NCBI GenBank assembly: GCA_024235215.1 | Contig: JACKMU010000005.1 | Location: 62,001-126,000, forward strand | Source of the DNA: Chromatiaceae bacterium | GTDB lineage: Bacteria > Pseudomonadota > Gammaproteobacteria > Chromatiales > Chromatiaceae | Length of the DNA stretch: 64,000 bases | Reading direction: 5' to 3' | Shown here: positions 44,250-53,954 of the stretch, in pieces | How the letters are laid out: each line of letters starts with the position of its first letter | How positions within the stretch are numbered: position 1 is the first letter of the stretch | Program-made: the position numbers and the translations under genes | Notes under the pieces: model-generated | Seen by the model: only the letters and a program-made list of their open reading frames with translations | What the model was told of the DNA's origin: nothing | Database searches by the model: none

Positions 44250-44504
44250 ATGTCTGAAGAGGAACTGAAGCGAATTGTACTGGAGACCCTGACGCAAGCA
44301 GCACCAGGTTCAGATGTCAGCGAAATCGATCCAAAAATCAGCTTCCGCGATCAGATTGAGATCGACTCGATTGATTTTATGAATTTCGTACTGCTGCTGG
44401 AGAAGAGGCTAGATCTCAAGATACCCGAGATTGACTATCCAAAACTCTCCAGCCTCAGTGGATGCCTCGCCTACGTCAATTCCATCACCCCGACAGTGCT
44501 GTAA
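44250..44504 (+). CDS. Acyl carrier protein
   Basis: An 84-residue acyl carrier protein. The phosphopantetheine serine is in IEIDSIDFMNF. Helical ends match ACP. It lies 45 bases after acsA with GGAGCAG before the ATG, so it is probably in the same transcript. It is unlike the fatty-acid ACP core (DSLD) and may serve an ANL ligase in a specialised acyl-transfer role; partner unknown. The 289 bases that follow contain no gene. Confidence 0.85.
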   Translation: MSEEELKRIVLETLTQAAPGSDVSEIDPKISFRDQIEIDSIDFMNFVLLLEKRLDLKIPEIDYPKLSSLSGCLAYVNSITPTVL

Positions 44505-44793
44505 AGGATCAGCCGGGAGTACGCTGGTCCTGCACGGCCAGGTGCCGGCGACAACGGTTGCGTAAATCTATTGTCCGTACCACTCCTCCCCAAGTTAAGA
44601 AAATGCGACCGTTGACCAGTTGCACAGGATCGAGTCGGCGATACTGAACCGACCGTTTCCAGAGAGGAAGTGATTAGTTCCAGATTTCACCCGGCAGTAT
44701 CTCAAATATGCAGCCGATAACGACGTCAAGGCGGTATAATGGGTCTTTTTTTCGGCTGAAGGTCAATTTCATACGGCGAGCCAGCGGATATTG

Positions 44794-45297
44794 ATGAAGA
44801 GAGAGCTGATTCACACAGACAGACAGATCCTGGGGTGGCGCGAGTGGCTGGCGCTGCCTGACCTTGGTATCAAACAGATCAAGGCGAAAGTTGACACCGG
44901 TGCTCGTACCTCGGCACTGCACGCCTTCTATCTCGAACCCTATGATCAGCTTGGTAAACGGTGGGTGCGCTTTGGTGTGCATCCGGCGCAGGGTGACAGG
45001 GAGTTGGCAGTAACGTGCGCGGCGCCAGTCAAGGACCGCCGCTTGGTTTCTGATTCCGGGGGTCACCAGGAGGAGCGTTATGTCATCGAGACAGAACTGC
45101 TGCTTGGGGCGTTTCGATGGCGTGCCGAGATCACACTGACTGACCGTGACACAATGAAATTCAGAATGTTGTTGGGTCGTACTGCATTGCAAGGCTGTTT
45201 CCTGGTAAACCCGGATGCCTCCTACTTGGTGGGAAAGAAGTTACAGCGCAGCCGGCGGGTTACCGTTCGATCAAAACACCTCAAGGAGTCACGATGA
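44794..45297 (+). CDS. rimB: RimB-like retropepsin-fold putative protease
   Basis: A 167-residue protein of the RimK-associated family often annotated as ATP-dependent zinc protease. The DTGARTSALHA motif is the aspartic-protease-like signature, and FRMLLGRTALQG the second half. In Pseudomonas, RimB works with RimK to control glutamylation of ribosomal protein S6. It overlaps rimK by four bases. A TTG three bases earlier is an alternative start. Confidence 0.8.
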   Translation: MKRELIHTDRQILGWREWLALPDLGIKQIKAKVDTGARTSALHAFYLEPYDQLGKRWVRFGVHPAQGDRELAVTCAAPVKDRRLVSDSGGHQEERYVIETELLLGAFRWRAEITLTDRDTMKFRMLLGRTALQGCFLVNPDASYLVGKKLQRSRRVTVRSKHLKESR

Positions 45298-46220
45298 AAA
45301 TAGCCATTCTTTCGCGCAATAGAAGACTCTATTCGACGCAACGCCTGGTGGAAGCAGCCGAGGCCCGGGGACACACGGTCCAGGTGATTGACGTGTTGCG
45401 CTGCTATATGAACATCACCTCTCACCGCCCGAGGATCCACTACCGCGGCCAGGAGCTGGTCAACTTCGATGCCGTGATACCCCGTATTGGTGCCTCGGTC
45501 ACCTTCTACGGTACTGCTGTGGTGCGCCAGTTTGAGATGATGAATGTATTCTCGCTCAATGAATCGGTTGCGATCACCCGTTCCCGAGACAAACTGCGCT
45601 CCCTGCAGCTGCTGGCCCGGATGGGTATCGGCCTGCCGGTGACCGGTTTTGCGCATAATCCGGACGATATCAATGACCTCATCAATTTTGTCGGTGGGGC
45701 ACCATTGGTGATCAAACTGCTGGAGGGGACCCAGGGGATCGGCGTGGTGCTCACCGAAACTCAGAAAGCCGCGGAGAGCGTCATCCAGGCATTCATGGGT
45801 CTGAAAGCGAACATCATGGTACAGGAGTTCATCAAGGAGGCCGGCGGTTCCGATCTGCGTTGCTTTGTGATTGGCGGTCGGGTCGTGGCCACCATGAAAC
45901 GCCAGGGACCGGAAGGCGAATTCCGCTCCAACCTGCATCGGGGAGGCAGCGCCTCGTTGGTCAGATTGACCCCGGAGGAGCGATCCACCGCAGTCAGGGC
46001 TGCAAAAATCATGGGCCTCGACGTCTGTGGTGTGGATATGCTGCGCTCCAACCACGGACCGGTAGTGATGGAGGTGAACTCCTCCCCAGGGCTGGAGGGA
46101 ATAGAGAAGGCGAGCGGAGAAGACGTGGCGGGAAAAATCATCCAATACATCGAAAAACGGTTGCAGGAGCTGGGCAACAGCAACCTCCGCTCAAGAACGA
46201 AAACGCAGGGCAAAGGGTGA
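45294..46220 (+). CDS. rimK: RimK-type L-glutamate ligase
   Basis: A 308-residue ATP-grasp ligase. RNRRLYSTQRLVEAA near the start, ITRSRDKLRSLQLLARMGIG, LLEGTQGIGVVL, EFIKEAGGSDLRCFVIGG and VMEVNSSPGLEGIE are hallmarks of RimK. It adds glutamate to the C-terminus of ribosomal protein S6 and in some species to other acceptors. It is coupled to rimB by an ATGA overlap. Confidence 0.93.
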   Translation: MKIAILSRNRRLYSTQRLVEAAEARGHTVQVIDVLRCYMNITSHRPRIHYRGQELVNFDAVIPRIGASVTFYGTAVVRQFEMMNVFSLNESVAITRSRDKLRSLQLLARMGIGLPVTGFAHNPDDINDLINFVGGAPLVIKLLEGTQGIGVVLTETQKAAESVIQAFMGLKANIMVQEFIKEAGGSDLRCFVIGGRVVATMKRQGPEGEFRSNLHRGGSASLVRLTPEERSTAVRAAKIMGLDVCGVDMLRSNHGPVVMEVNSSPGLEGIEKASGEDVAGKIIQYIEKRLQELGNSNLRSRTKTQGKG

Positions 46221-46311
46221 CCGAGACACTTCGAATCCAGCCCGACACCGACAGGTGCCATGGTGATCGGACTTTCAGCATGGTTCATTGTGATGTGTGA
46301 GGAGGACCTGA

Positions 46312-47370
46312 GTGCAGGCTCCATTCACACTGGGTGACACCCAGATTGCTCCCCGCAGCAGAGTCTTGGTCGAGCTGCCGCTACCGAGGCTGTACACCCA
46401 GTCCATGCTTTCACTCCCGGTGCATGTCCTGCACGGGGTTCGGGAAGGACCCCGTTTGTTCGTCTGCGCAGCTGTGCATGGGGATGAACTGAATGGCACC
46501 GAGATCATCCGACGTCTGCTCAAGCAGCCGGTATTGAAGCAACTGCGCGGAACCCTGGTCGCGATCCCGATCGTCAACGTTTACGGGCTGCTGCACCTGT
46601 CGCGTTACCTGCCCGACCGGCGCGATCTGAACCGCCTGTTTCCCGGATCCGAGAAGGGATCATTGACCGCTCGCGTGGCCCATCTCTTCATGCAGGAGAT
46701 AGTCGGCAAATGCACGCACGGCATCGACCTGCATACCGCAGCGATCCACCGCAACAACCTGCCGCAGATTCGCGCCAACCTGGACGATGAGGAGACCGCC
46801 AGACTGGCTAAGGCATTCGGTGTGCCCGTTCTGATCAATGCCATGCTGAGAGATGGTTCACTGAGAGAAGCGGCGGCAGCCTGCGGTATACCCATGCTGC
46901 TGTATGAAGCCGGTGAAGCGCTGCGTTTCAATGAGATCGCCATCCGTGCGGGTGTATACGGAATACTGAACGTGATGCGAACCATGCAGATGCTGCCCGC
47001 TGTGAAATCACGCAAACGGGCGCACGCGGAGCCTTTCGTGGCCCGATCGAGCACCTGGGTCAGAGCCTCCGCCAGCGGACTCTTCCGCAAAGTGTCATCG
47101 CTCGGCAGCAGAGTCAAAAAAGGGGAAGTGATCGGCCTGATCGATGCACCGTTCACGGGACAGGAGACCGAAGTGACCGCTGCGGCCAGCGGTATCATTA
47201 TCGGTTGCGCTGAACTACCTCTGGTCAACGAGGGTGAAGCGCTGTTCCATATCGCACGTTTCGAAGATGTACGCGAAGTGGCCCAACATGTCGAATCGAT
47301 GCAAAGTTTGCACGATCCCGATGAAAACTCCCCCAGCGTTCTGATCCATTCGGAGCCACCCATCGTTTAA
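46312..47370 (+). CDS. Succinylglutamate desuccinylase/aspartoacylase family protein
   Basis: A 352-residue zinc carboxypeptidase-fold protein. HGDELNGTEIIRRL gives zinc ligands His and Glu, and GIDLHTAAIHRN the third His. The C-terminal third resembles a biotinyl-lipoyl-like beta domain (SRVKKGEVIGLID). The start is GTG at 46312 with GAGGA upstream. It commonly accompanies rimB-rimK in proteobacteria; the substrate is unknown and could be a glutamyl or acyl-amino acid linkage. Confidence 0.85.
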   Translation: MQAPFTLGDTQIAPRSRVLVELPLPRLYTQSMLSLPVHVLHGVREGPRLFVCAAVHGDELNGTEIIRRLLKQPVLKQLRGTLVAIPIVNVYGLLHLSRYLPDRRDLNRLFPGSEKGSLTARVAHLFMQEIVGKCTHGIDLHTAAIHRNNLPQIRANLDDEETARLAKAFGVPVLINAMLRDGSLREAAAACGIPMLLYEAGEALRFNEIAIRAGVYGILNVMRTMQMLPAVKSRKRAHAEPFVARSSTWVRASASGLFRKVSSLGSRVKKGEVIGLIDAPFTGQETEVTAAASGIIIGCAELPLVNEGEALFHIARFEDVREVAQHVESMQSLHDPDENSPSVLIHSEPPIV

Positions 47371-47483
47371 ACGGTGCCCATGCCCTCCCCCCGATTTTTG
47401 TGCCACCTCCAGGATTGAGCACGCATTGCCGGGCAATGCTGCCTCGGTTCCGACGGGAAAGCCGTGATTCGACCGGTGTCTCC

Positions 47484-50400
47484 CTATTCTGCCGAATCTG
47501 CCGAGTTCACACGGTGAATCCGGATATCCAGCGGCTTACTGGTGTCCAGATGCACATCACGCTGCGGAAAAGCAATCGTGATACCCTCTGCGTTGAAGCG
47601 TGCGTTTATCGCCCGGTGCAGCGCTGTAATGGTCGCCAGCCGTTTCTCCAGGTTGGCCAGATAAGTGCGCAGCTGCAGCGTCAACGTATTGTCGCCGAAT
47701 GCCTCGAATGAGACGACCGGCTCCGGATCCTCGAGCACCTCCGGATTAGCCCGCGCCACTTCGAGCATCAGGCTCATCGCCCTGTCCACGTCGGTACCGT
47801 AGGCGACCCCCACCATGATGACAATACGGTTCACCTGATCACTCAGGGTCCAGTTGATCACCCGCCCGGTGATGAACGCCTTGTTCGGTATCAACAACTC
47901 CTGCTTGTCCCAGTTGACGATCGTGGTGGCACGGATACGGATCCGTGAAACCTTTCCAGTGGTGTTTTCAATTGTCACCACATCCCCCACCCGAATCGGC
48001 CGCTCGAACAGCAGGATGATGCCGCTGATGAAGTTTGCCACGATCTCCTGCAGACCGAACCCGAGGCCCACGCTCAACGCAGCGACCAGCCACTGGATAT
48101 TGGACCATTGCAGGCCGAGTGTACTGAATGCAGTGATTACGCCGATACCGGCGATAACATACTGGGTCAACGAAGTGATCGCGTAGCGCGCACCGGCATC
48201 CATGGGAAGGCGTTGCAGCAGTACGATCTCCAGGACACCAGGAATATTTTTGGCCGCAAGCACGGTTACCGCGACAATGATGATGCCAAGGGTAACATCA
48301 CCCAGCGTGACCGGCACCTCTTTGGCGATACCGTCCACGATTCTACTGGCATGAAACGGCAGCTCGGTATTATTCAGAAAGCTGAGCGCGGGCAACAGGT
48401 CACCCCAGATAGTCCAGACCCCGATAACCGCACCAAACAGGTATCCCGCACGTATCAGTCGTTTGTTCTGCTCCGTCAGCTCCTCGTAGTTGATATCGGG
48501 AATCTCCGGCGTCGCCGGTAACAGATCCTCTTTGCCTCCCTCCTGCTGTTGCGTACGCTGCGCACGCAGTTCCTCGCGGCGAGCCAGTGCCTTTTCGAAA
48601 CGCAGACGCCGCTCCGTGATATACAACGAGCGCAGAATAAGCTCCCTGAAGAGAAACAGCAGTACAAAAAACCAGAATGTCATCTCTGTCCGCTGCTGCA
48701 GATGCAATGCCGTGTTGTGATAGCCCCAGGCGGAGATCGCGATAAACGACAGTGGCAGCAACATCAGCAGCGGAAACCAGAGAAAGTAGAGCTGATAGAG
48801 TGGGCCGCCACCATTGCCACCAGCGAGTCCGTCGATCAGCGGACTGTTCCGCCGCAGCAGGCGGTAAATCACCAGCGACGAAGCGCCCATCAGAGCAAAC
48901 ATAGCCACACGTCCGATCAGCTGTTCCCTGGGTGGTAGCTCATTGCCTGCGGTAACCACCATCAGAAACAGCGCGGGCAACACCAGCGGCAGAATCCAGC
49001 TGAACTCCCGGACCAGCGATTCACGCACCGGTTTCGGCCAGCCGAAGTGTCTGTCCCCCAGTCCATCTTCCCGAGAGATCTGAATCAGCAATCGGATACT
49101 CAGAAGAATGGCACCCGTATGGATGATTCCGTTGGCCACCGCAACTGAAAAAGGTGCTGCCGTGGAAGATGTGCTCAACAGCCCGCCTACGGCAATCAAC
49201 AGCAGCGGCCAGGGGAGGACGATGATCAGGGTGCGTACCAGCGCCAACAATGTAAACCTGAAGGAGTCGGTACGGATTTTGCGGATGTTGCGTGAAAGCA
49301 GGCCGAGGTGCGCTATGGAAGTTGCGCGATCACGCAGCATAAACAGGAACAGAGAGAGTACCGGAAGCAACACGATCCAGGTCAGGCGCGTCTGTAGCAG
49401 CGCTGCACTATCCGCTGCCAACAGGCGCCAGTTATCCACTGCCAACAGCCACGGCTGCTCAGGCGACTTCTCCAACGAGTTCAATAATCTGAAGATGTTG
49501 GCACCGGGAATCCAGGCGAGTTGATCGTCGATATAACTGATGTAAGCGCCTGAAACCTCTACCAGCTGCCGTTTGGCGAGATCCAACGACGTGATCTGGC
49601 CGATATAGCGCCCATACACTTTCTGCAGTTCGTTCAGCGCATCACGCCGTACCTTGGCGAGTTCGGTCACCTCCGCTTCGAAACCCGGGCGCTCCGCTTC
49701 TGGCAGGGTATCGAGTGCCGTGACCACCACTGAATGGACGTCCCCGCGCTGACGCAACAGCTCTTCGATATCGATCTGGCGAGCGATCGCGCGGTCGATC
49801 TCTGTACTCCGCTGCGCACTGTTGCGCCGGTAACTCTGCTGCGAGGGAAGTTCCTGGCGTCGCCGGATCAGCATTTTGCCTATGGCGTCGCTTGCGCCGG
49901 CCACTTCAACTCGTTGCCGGGTGCGTTCATAGTCGCTCTTGATTCCATCCAGATCCTTGCGCGCCGCTTCCAACTCGGCAATATAGCCCTGCTCCCTGCT
50001 GATCAGCTCCTCCAGTTCCTGCCGGTAGCTGGCGTTCTCCTGGGCGATAACCTGCAACGATTCCGGCAGGGTCCTCGCTTTGAGTTTCAGCTCCTCCGCC
50101 TGCTCACTGGCTTGTCGTGCCCGCGACTCCTGCAACCGCTGCGCGGCGGCCGTCAGCTTATCCAGATGCTGCTGACGATCGGCCACCTCCAGCGCCGCCA
50201 GATCACGCTCCGCCTGGGTCAGCTGAGTCAGCAGATCGTGATTGCCAAAGCGCAGTTTCAGTAGATCCAGCTCCGCCTGACGCAACATGCGCCGACTCTG
50301 CAGCATCAGGTTGCGACCCAGGATCAGCGGATAGGGTTCGTCCCCGGTGGGTACCAGCAGATCGGCATCGATCTGATCGAGTAGTTTTCTGCGGGCAGCG

Positions 50401-50930
50401 ATCTCTTCACTCAGCCCTTTGCTTCCCACCAGCAGACGCGCGAGCTCGTTTTCGTGTTTGCGCTGGTTCTCTCTGGCCTGTTGCAGCGCGAGCTGTTCAC
50501 TGGAAATGGCCAGCTTGATGGCATCCAGATTGCTTGAAGCCAGCAGCGACTCGACCTCAGCCACTTTTCTTAGTGTATAGGCAGTATTGTTGCGTATCTT
50601 CTCGATTCGCTTCGGTGCCTGGCGAATCAGCGCTTCGAGTTGTGCAAGTTGCGATTTGGTTTCGGACGCCTGCTGCAACCACTGGGTGGCCTGGTCAAAC
50701 ATCCCCAGCACCTTCTGTTTGCGCACCTCATCGAGGGTCGCGTCACTCTCCGCTGCCTTGCGGCCTGCGTCGATCTGCTCCAGTGTCACGCCCTGCTCCG
50801 GCACCGATGTCACCTGAGCGTCGGTGGCAGACTGTACCGCTGTCGACAATGTCATCAGGATGCAGCACAACAAGCTGACCAGAAGACTGGGTGGAAGCAC
50901 AGGTCGCTGAAGGGTGTTCATTCTCTGCAT
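47484..50930 (-). CDS. MscK/KefA-type mechanosensitive channel
   Basis: About 1148 residues. A signal peptide is followed by a long periplasmic coiled-coil region to about residue 480, then about ten membrane helices, and a C-terminal MscS pore and beta domain: LSVGLGFGLQEIVANFISGI is the pore-lining helix region, then FERPIRVGDVVTIENTTG, and VEVARANPEVL-like cytoplasmic text. Size and order match E. coli MscK (about 1120). It releases solutes on hypo-osmotic shock. The second ATG (50921) is an equally possible start. Convergent with the desuccinylase gene. Confidence 0.9.
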   Translation of the reverse strand: MQRMNTLQRPVLPPSLLVSLLCCILMTLSTAVQSATDAQVTSVPEQGVTLEQIDAGRKAAESDATLDEVRKQKVLGMFDQATQWLQQASETKSQLAQLEALIRQAPKRIEKIRNNTAYTLRKVAEVESLLASSNLDAIKLAISSEQLALQQARENQRKHENELARLLVGSKGLSEEIAARRKLLDQIDADLLVPTGDEPYPLILGRNLMLQSRRMLRQAELDLLKLRFGNHDLLTQLTQAERDLAALEVADRQQHLDKLTAAAQRLQESRARQASEQAEELKLKARTLPESLQVIAQENASYRQELEELISREQGYIAELEAARKDLDGIKSDYERTRQRVEVAGASDAIGKMLIRRRQELPSQQSYRRNSAQRSTEIDRAIARQIDIEELLRQRGDVHSVVVTALDTLPEAERPGFEAEVTELAKVRRDALNELQKVYGRYIGQITSLDLAKRQLVEVSGAYISYIDDQLAWIPGANIFRLLNSLEKSPEQPWLLAVDNWRLLAADSAALLQTRLTWIVLLPVLSLFLFMLRDRATSIAHLGLLSRNIRKIRTDSFRFTLLALVRTLIIVLPWPLLLIAVGGLLSTSSTAAPFSVAVANGIIHTGAILLSIRLLIQISREDGLGDRHFGWPKPVRESLVREFSWILPLVLPALFLMVVTAGNELPPREQLIGRVAMFALMGASSLVIYRLLRRNSPLIDGLAGGNGGGPLYQLYFLWFPLLMLLPLSFIAISAWGYHNTALHLQQRTEMTFWFFVLLFLFRELILRSLYITERRLRFEKALARREELRAQRTQQQEGGKEDLLPATPEIPDINYEELTEQNKRLIRAGYLFGAVIGVWTIWGDLLPALSFLNNTELPFHASRIVDGIAKEVPVTLGDVTLGIIIVAVTVLAAKNIPGVLEIVLLQRLPMDAGARYAITSLTQYVIAGIGVITAFSTLGLQWSNIQWLVAALSVGLGFGLQEIVANFISGIILLFERPIRVGDVVTIENTTGKVSRIRIRATTIVNWDKQELLIPNKAFITGRVINWTLSDQVNRIVIMVGVAYGTDVDRAMSLMLEVARANPEVLEDPEPVVSFEAFGDNTLTLQLRTYLANLEKRLATITALHRAINARFNAEGITIAFPQRDVHLDTSKPLDIRIHRVNSADSAE

Positions 50931-51182
50931 GAGTTTGTAGCCGGACGGTCAAATCAGATCGGGAAAGCATTACCGCCCGCCACTATAAACCATTCGGCAA
51001 TCTGATGCTGCGCGTTGCGGAAATCCCCTGCCCTGCCTGAGCGGAGCGACCAGGTTGCCGGTAAAGTAACCGGAAGATATTCCGGAAATAAAACCACGCT
51101 ACCAGACCGGAAACAGCTTTGTGCTGCAACTGGTATAATCTCACTTCGCGCGAATTTCGCGATCAGTACAGGAAAGCTTCGC

Positions 51183-52055
51183 ATGATCAGATATCTCTGC
51201 CTTATGGCTTCGCTGTTGTTCAGCACCTGGCTGTGCGCTGACACCGGCGACTGGCGTATCGTGGAGGCATCGGCACCGGTCTCTGGCACGGATAGGCAGA
51301 GGATAGGCGAGATTGCGTGCAGCGACGAGGAGTTCGAGGTAACTGACGAAGGCGTGCACTGCATGCGGTGCCCGGAGTACACCGGAGACCCGGGTGCGAA
51401 CTCTGGGTTGGATATCGACCATGCACTGACGGGCCACTTCACCGACGCCAGTGCTGGTGTGGAGTGGATTCTGGATACCTCGGGATGTGAAGCGCATTTT
51501 GCCAATTTTGGTGGCGTTATCCTGCTACAGCCGGAGAAACCGGCCAAGACTTTCTCTTTGTTGAGCGCGCTCGGACGGCAGAAGCGGGTCGAGGGCAGTG
51601 GTCGACTCAAGATGAGCTACTATCGACCCGGATTCCGTCTGAATGATTGCCTGGTTATCGGTCACCCGAATGAACGCAACCTGCTGGTCTGCAACGAAGT
51701 GGAGATGGCTCAAGGCGAAGTGATCGGGCATATCTCGACACTGGATATCGGCAAGCGCGGAATCAATCGTTGGCGCTTGTTGCGCTGGTACGATAACAGC
51801 GCTGGCAACAGCACACGAATCCTCTCTGTGGTTCCTACGAGGATGCATACCATTCTGCTGGAGAATGGCGAAGAGATGTTGCATGTCAGCATGAGGATTG
51901 CCGAGATCGACAGCACGGCAGCAGAACCCCAGAAGCTGCCGGAGAGCTTGCTCAATCTGGATTTCCGGCGCAAGGGTCAACGACTCTTCGCCACCGCCAG
52001 CACGCAGCGCACCCTGGAAGAGATCAACCTGTTGACGACAAAAATGCTGGACTGA
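51183..52055 (+). CDS. Secreted protein of unknown function
   Basis: A 290-residue protein with a signal peptide (MIRYLCLMASLLFSTWLCAD). The mature part has several cysteines (CSDEEF, CMRCPEY, TSGCEAHF, LNDCLVIG, LLVCNEV) suggesting disulfides. No family recognised. It lies between two mechanosensitive-channel genes and is divergent from the MscK-like gene, so an envelope role is likely. I start at ATG 51183 because the signal peptide begins there. Confidence 0.65.
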   Translation: MIRYLCLMASLLFSTWLCADTGDWRIVEASAPVSGTDRQRIGEIACSDEEFEVTDEGVHCMRCPEYTGDPGANSGLDIDHALTGHFTDASAGVEWILDTSGCEAHFANFGGVILLQPEKPAKTFSLLSALGRQKRVEGSGRLKMSYYRPGFRLNDCLVIGHPNERNLLVCNEVEMAQGEVIGHISTLDIGKRGINRWRLLRWYDNSAGNSTRILSVVPTRMHTILLENGEEMLHVSMRIAEIDSTAAEPQKLPESLLNLDFRRKGQRLFATASTQRTLEEINLLTTKMLD

Positions 52056-52157
52056 TCGTCACCCCGCGGCGCGCTGTTTTCCCTCCGGCGGGAACCGCAT
52101 CTCCCAGGGGTCAGCATATTTCTGCCCTTTTAACGAGAGTCATAAGCCTTAATCATC

Positions 52158-53867
52158 ATGAAAAACAGACAACCCCTGCGCATCTCCATACTACCGTGGC
52201 AAAACAGGTTAAAAGCCTATCCAACTGCGATCATCATGCTCCTGCTCCTCTCCTGTTCAGTTGGCTGGGCTCAGACAGATACCAAATCCCCTGCCAATCC
52301 CGAGCTGGAAGATACGCTCTCCACGCTGACGAAATTCACCAAACTTCGTTCCAGCCTGGAAGCACAGGTCAAGGAGATAGAGCGCCAGCTACGCTCCTCG
52401 CCCTCTGACTCGGAGAAGAAGGAGCTGGAGAGCGATCTGCAGAAGCAGCAAATGGAGTTGAACACGCTGAAGAATAATTTTATCGAGATCGCGTCGGGAA
52501 TCGGTTTCTCCGCCATAAGCAACAAAGAGGAGGCAAGCTTCGATCTGCAGAAGGAGATGCTCTCCCTGATGGAACCGGTGGTCCGGGAGATGAAGCGCAT
52601 GACCAGCGATGTGCGCAAGAAATCGGATCTGCGGGAAGAGGCAACGTTTTACAGGAACCGTATTCCTCAGGCAAAAGAGGCGATAAAGAACGTCTCTGCA
52701 TTGATTGAAAAGAGCAAAGACAGAGCGTTGACCGCGAATCTAAAGGATGTGTATGACTCCTGGAGCGGACACGTAACCAGTATGGAGAGCAAGCTGCAGG
52801 CACTCGAACTGCAGTTGAACCGGATCGAGAGCGCCGAGACTTCGTTTGCAGACTCTTCCCAAATCTATCTGAAATCCTTTTTCCAGAAGCGCGGTCTCTA
52901 CCTGACCCAGGCAATGCTGGTCGTCGTGGCCATCCTGGTGCTGTCGCGTCTGTCGCACGCACTGATCATGCGTGTGGTTCCCGGATACCGCCAGGAGCAC
53001 CGCAGTTTCCGCATCCGGCTGCTGGACTTGATCCACCGCATGATAACCATCGCGTTGACGATCCTTGGGCCGATGGTGGTTTTTTACGTTGCCGAAGACT
53101 GGGTGCTGTTCAGCCTGGGCATCCTGCTGTTGCTGGGTGCCGCCTGGACGCTGCGCACCGCAGTTCCGCGTTATTGGCACCAAATCCGGATCTATCTCAA
53201 TATCGGATCGGTACGCGAAGGGGAACGCATCTTCATGGAGGGGTTGCCGTGGTGGGTCAAAAAGATCGACATCTTTACCCTGCTGGAGAATCCGGATGCG
53301 GGGATAAGTCAACGTATCGCGATAGAGAATCTGGTGGATCTGAAATCCCGTCCGGTGCGCGGTGATGAGCCTTGGTTCCCCTGCCGCAAAGAGGACTGGG
53401 TGCTGTTGAACGACGGTGTCCGGGGCAAGGTGGTGGGTATATCCCACGAATTCGTCGAGTTGGTGGAGCGCGGCGGTGCACACAAAACCTACCTCACCCA
53501 AGATTTTCTTGGTCTGGCACCGCGCAACCTCAGTATTGATTTCCGCATCAAGGAGACCATTGGCGTCAGCTATGATCTGCAAGCGATCAGCACCAACCAG
53601 ATGCTGCAGATCCTGAAAGCGCATCTGCTGAGAAACATTGAGGCGGAAGGATATCTGCCCGATCTTATCCAGCTCAATGTCGAGTTTCAGGCAGCCAATA
53701 CCTCCTCGCTGGATCTGGTGGTCATCGCCGACTTCAAGGGTGTCCAGGCGCCGCTGTATAACCGCCTGCGTCGGGCGATTCAGCGCTGGTGCGTGGATGC
53801 CTGTACCGAGAACGACTGGGAGATTCCATTTACCCAACTGACCCTGCACAACCGCACACCGGGTTGA
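52158..53867 (+). CDS. MscS-like membrane protein with periplasmic coiled coil
   Basis: A 569-residue protein: signal peptide, then a coiled coil to about residue 250 (KLRSSLEAQVKEIERQL), then three or four membrane helices (about 255-335), then a cytoplasmic beta and C-terminal part (EDWVLLNDGVRGKVVGISHE, LVERGGAHKTYLTQDFLG). The layout is like MscS-family channels with an N-terminal extension, but the pore helix is not a textbook MscS sequence. It follows the secreted unknown after about 100 bases and may share its transcript. Confidence 0.75.
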   Translation: MKNRQPLRISILPWQNRLKAYPTAIIMLLLLSCSVGWAQTDTKSPANPELEDTLSTLTKFTKLRSSLEAQVKEIERQLRSSPSDSEKKELESDLQKQQMELNTLKNNFIEIASGIGFSAISNKEEASFDLQKEMLSLMEPVVREMKRMTSDVRKKSDLREEATFYRNRIPQAKEAIKNVSALIEKSKDRALTANLKDVYDSWSGHVTSMESKLQALELQLNRIESAETSFADSSQIYLKSFFQKRGLYLTQAMLVVVAILVLSRLSHALIMRVVPGYRQEHRSFRIRLLDLIHRMITIALTILGPMVVFYVAEDWVLFSLGILLLLGAAWTLRTAVPRYWHQIRIYLNIGSVREGERIFMEGLPWWVKKIDIFTLLENPDAGISQRIAIENLVDLKSRPVRGDEPWFPCRKEDWVLLNDGVRGKVVGISHEFVELVERGGAHKTYLTQDFLGLAPRNLSIDFRIKETIGVSYDLQAISTNQMLQILKAHLLRNIEAEGYLPDLIQLNVEFQAANTSSLDLVVIADFKGVQAPLYNRLRRAIQRWCVDACTENDWEIPFTQLTLHNRTPG

Positions 53868-53954
53868 GCATCGAGTTCAGAGCGGAGTGTTCCATCCGTT
53901 CGCCGGGAATACCCATGCCGCATAGTGCGGGTTTACCCAAGCCCGTTCTGTCGT

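Noticed and set aside
49734..50264. Plus-strand open frame inside the MscK-like gene
   Set aside because: Antisense shadow of the coiled-coil region; no motif and no start signal.
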